DNA of 64,000 nucleotides, taken from positions 1-64,000 of the forward strand of contig JACQVF010000097.1 in the NCBI GenBank assembly GCA_016209885.1. The letters are read 5' to 3'. The stretch comes from Gemmatimonadota bacterium (GTDB taxonomy: Bacteria > Gemmatimonadota > Gemmatimonadetes > Longimicrobiales > Gaopeijiaceae). The notes beneath the pieces were generated by a model. It was not told the origin of the DNA and searched no databases. It worked only from the letters and a program-made list of their open reading frames with translations. Shown here piece by piece: positions 61,652 to 64,000 of this stretch; the first letter of the stretch is position 1; each line of letters begins with the position of its first letter. A program made the translations under genes and the position numbers.

Positions 61652-63253
61652 ATGGGGCCTGGCGAGCGCTACCGTGGGCTCACGGTTGCCTCTTGCCTTG
61701 CGAATCGCGCGACAACGGACCCCGAGGCGACGTTCCTCCTCGCCGGCGACCAGGCCCTGAGCTTCGGCTTGGTCGACGCGCGCGCGGAAGCGCTCGCCGC
61801 GGCGCTGCATAACCTCGGGATCGAGGCTGGCGACCGCATCGCTATCGTCCTGCCGAACCGCCCGGAATTCGTCATCGCGATGTTCGCCGCGGCCAAGCTT
61901 GGGGCCGCCATCGTTCCGCTGAGCCCCCAGTACAGCGCCCAGGAGCTCCAGTACCTTCTCCGTCATTCGGAAGCTGCGGTCGCCGTCGCCGTGGAGCAGG
62001 CGGATGGCATCGATTTCCTCGACCTGTTCGAAGGGATGATGCCTCGCCTGCCGGCTCTTCAGTACCTGGTCACCGTGGGCGAGGAAGACCTGTGGTACGA
62101 CGACCGGATCTTCCAGTTCGAGGATCTCCTGTCCGCAGGGGAGGGGCGGGATTTCCCGGCGGTGCAGGTGGATCCGGAGCGCGACGTATTCGCGATCCTC
62201 TACACGTCCGGGACGATGGGGAAGCCGAAGGGGGTCGAGCTCACACACACGAACCTGCTTGCGCCGGCGTGCGGAACCGTGGAGGCGATCTCCCTCGGAT
62301 GCGGCGACCGCGTCATCGGTGTGACCATGCTTTCCCAGGTCTTCGGATTGGGCCCAGGGGTGCTGGGCACGCTGCTCGCGGGCGCGACGCTCGTGCTCCA
62401 GGAGGAGGTGGACGCGGGAGCCACGTTGGATCTTATTGAGCGCCACGGGGTTACTGTTCACTATGGTGTGCCGACCGTTTTCGTCACGGAGCTGCAGGAG
62501 CTGCGGCGCCGGTCGCGCGACGCTTCGACCCTCCGGGTAGGGATCGTGGCGGGTGCCCCGGTGAGCGACCGGATGGTGGCCGAAGTGCGCCAGACGCTCT
62601 GCCCGAATCTCCAGATCGCGTATTCGCTCGCGGAGACGGGCTCCACAGTGTGTGTGACGCGGCCCGATGACCCCCAGGAGGCGCAGTTGTTCACCGTCGG
62701 ACGGCCCTTGAGCGGCACCGAGGCCCGGATCCTCGACGCGGACCGCCGGGATCTGCCGGTGGAGAGCGTGGGTGAGATCGCCGTGCGGGGCCCCGGCGTG
62801 ATGAAGGGCTATTACCGGCAGCCGGTGGAGACGCGGCGGGCGTTCACGGACGACGGGTTCTTCCTGACCGGCGATCTGGGGATCGTCGACGAGGGCGGTT
62901 TCCTGCACGTGGTCGGCCGGCGCAAGGAGATCATCATCCGGGGCGGCTACAACGTCTATCCCCGGGAAGTCGAGGGCCGGATCCAAGCGCATCCGGCGGT
63001 ACGGGAAGCTGTGGCGGTCGGAGTGCCGGATCGGATCCTGGGGGAGGCCATCTGTGCGTGCATCGTCCCGGTCGAGGGGGCGATCGTGACTGGCACCGAG
63101 ATTCAGGAGTGGTGCCGAGCCACGCTGGCGGACTATAAGGTGCCGGACTTGGTCCGCTTTCTCGAGACGCTCCCGATGACGGGAGCGGGAAAGGTGCGGC
63201 GGCTCGAGCTGGTCCGCATGATCTACATGGAGGACGCGAGTCGCCGGGAATGA
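61652..63253 (+). CDS. Acyl-CoA synthetase (AMP-forming), long-chain fatty acid ligase type
   Basis: Activates a carboxylic acid as acyl-adenylate and transfers it to CoA. The ATG at 61652 follows CGGAGGTGCC and gives 533 residues. Core motifs: YTSGTMGKPKGVELTHTN from residue 184, AYSLAETGS (usual YGxTE), FLTGDLGIVDEGG, GRRKEIIIRGGYNVYPREVE and the catalytic Lys514 in GAGKVRR. No carrier or transferase domain is attached. The chain length of the substrate cannot be told. Confidence 0.92.
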   Translation: MGPGERYRGLTVASCLANRATTDPEATFLLAGDQALSFGLVDARAEALAAALHNLGIEAGDRIAIVLPNRPEFVIAMFAAAKLGAAIVPLSPQYSAQELQYLLRHSEAAVAVAVEQADGIDFLDLFEGMMPRLPALQYLVTVGEEDLWYDDRIFQFEDLLSAGEGRDFPAVQVDPERDVFAILYTSGTMGKPKGVELTHTNLLAPACGTVEAISLGCGDRVIGVTMLSQVFGLGPGVLGTLLAGATLVLQEEVDAGATLDLIERHGVTVHYGVPTVFVTELQELRRRSRDASTLRVGIVAGAPVSDRMVAEVRQTLCPNLQIAYSLAETGSTVCVTRPDDPQEAQLFTVGRPLSGTEARILDADRRDLPVESVGEIAVRGPGVMKGYYRQPVETRRAFTDDGFFLTGDLGIVDEGGFLHVVGRRKEIIIRGGYNVYPREVEGRIQAHPAVREAVAVGVPDRILGEAICACIVPVEGAIVTGTEIQEWCRATLADYKVPDLVRFLETLPMTGAGKVRRLELVRMIYMEDASRRE

Positions 63254-63435
63254 GTGACCGGGAGGCCACCCCGGATTCCCGGCAGGGAGCGAGAGGCATC
63301 GCTCGAGGCGCACGAGAGGGTGCGCGGATGGGACGGATGCGATGCGGGCTTCGCCCCCGGCCCCGTGCAGGGGAGGCTGGGAATCGGGGAGGTCTCGCGG
63401 CGGGGTATGGCGGTTAACCTCAGCGAGACTGGACA

Positions 63436-64000
63436 ATGAACCAACTGTTTACGCGGGCGCCCCACGTGGGTAGCCCGCAGCCCGTACATTCGCACGCGCC
63501 GAATGCTGCGCTCCTGATCGACTTCGACAACGTCACGATGGCGATCCGGAGTGACCTTTCGCGCGAGCTCAAAGCGCTTCTCAATTCGGAGATCATCCGC
63601 GGGAAGGTCGCCGTGCTGCGTGCCTACGCCGACTGGCGCCGCTACCCGCAGTACATCGTCCCGCTGTCCGAGTCTTCCATCGACCTGATCTTCGCGCCGG
63701 CGGTCGGGAGCTCGCGGAAGAACGCGACGGACATCCGCCTGGCGATCGACGCGCTCGAGCTGGTATTCACTCGCCCGGAGATCGGGACCTTCATTCTCCT
63801 CAGCGGGGACAGTGACTTCTCGAGCCTGGTCGTCAAGCTGAAGGAATACGGGAAGTACATCATCGGCGTGGGGATCCGGGAGTCCACCTCCGATCTCCTC
63901 ATCCAGAACTGCGACGAGTACTACTCGTACAATGCGCTGACCGGGCTCACCCGCGAGACGGATGAGGAGCGGATCCGCATAGACCCGTGGCTTCTGGTGG
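63436..64000 (+). CDS. NYN-domain (PIN-like) protein, 5' part
   Basis: The right edge cuts this gene after 188 codons. The visible part is an NYN/LabA-type PIN-like nuclease domain: ALLIDFDNVTMAI with the first acidic residues, SSRKNATDIRLAIDALELV, and FILLSGDSDFSSLVVKLKEY with the second acidic cluster. Such proteins are predicted RNases and often continue into an OST-HTH/LOTUS domain; whether this one does is not visible. The ATG at 63436 has no strong ribosome site. The preceding 182 bases after the ligase gene contain no other feature that I can see. Confidence 0.88.
   Translation, partial: MNQLFTRAPHVGSPQPVHSHAPNAALLIDFDNVTMAIRSDLSRELKALLNSEIIRGKVAVLRAYADWRRYPQYIVPLSESSIDLIFAPAVGSSRKNATDIRLAIDALELVFTRPEIGTFILLSGDSDFSSLVVKLKEYGKYIIGVGIRESTSDLLIQNCDEYYSYNALTGLTRETDEERIRIDPWLLV

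Overview
The window is high-GC, gene-dense bacterial DNA. The gene content suggests Gemmatimonadota or a close relative in the FCB superphylum: TonB-dependent receptors with a carboxypeptidase-like N-terminal domain, PorV/PorQ-type barrel proteins, very large secreted proteins with a C-terminal PNPY...KFVVIR domain, and a short F1 epsilon subunit. This assignment is an inference from families and composition; there is no rRNA gene here to test it.

Layout. Positions 1-6533 (minus strand) form a proteostasis block read dnaK, htrA, tRNA-Leu(UAG), tig, clpP, clpX (clpX is cut by the window edge). Positions 6794-16000 carry a rhomboid protease, a nucleoside transporter translationally coupled to purine nucleoside phosphorylase, thiD, an rRNA 2'-O-methyltransferase, a prepilin peptidase, a zinc-ribbon protein overlapping a gamma-carbonic-anhydrase-like protein, a CNNM/CBS membrane protein and a MoxR ATPase. 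Positions 16395-23991 hold a complete ATP synthase operon in the order atpZ, I, B, E, F, H, A, G, D, C, with overlapping starts and stops at several joints.

Positions 24079-34854 mix housekeeping genes (PHP phosphoesterase, thiE, mltG, ruvX, a V4R-domain protein, an exported M24 peptidase, a YtxH protein, pyrimidine-nucleoside phosphorylase, a DUF3343 protein and penicillin-binding protein 1A) with two damaged genes. One is an NtrC-type regulator that has lost most of its ATPase domain and is out of frame. The other is the tail of a TPR protein with a frameshift in a C run.

Positions 35554-55854 are the most distinctive part. A four-gene cassette occurs twice in tandem: TonB-dependent receptor, giant exported protein of about 1,320 residues, PorV/PorQ-like barrel, and small outer-membrane barrel. 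The second copy has a fifth gene for a lipoprotein. Proteins in the same slot are clearly homologous but well diverged, so this is an old duplication or two members of a family. I infer an outer-membrane uptake or surface-display module in which the giant protein is exported and handled by its neighbouring PorV-like protein. The function is unknown.

Positions 56071-63253 return to housekeeping: tyrS, a possible 53-codon gene, a cupin, folK, a lipoprotein metallopeptidase, a CPBP-family membrane protease, aroB and an acyl-CoA synthetase. An NYN-domain nuclease gene runs off the right edge. A 16-base motif, GCGAATCGCTNNTCGC, recurs in three intergenic gaps.
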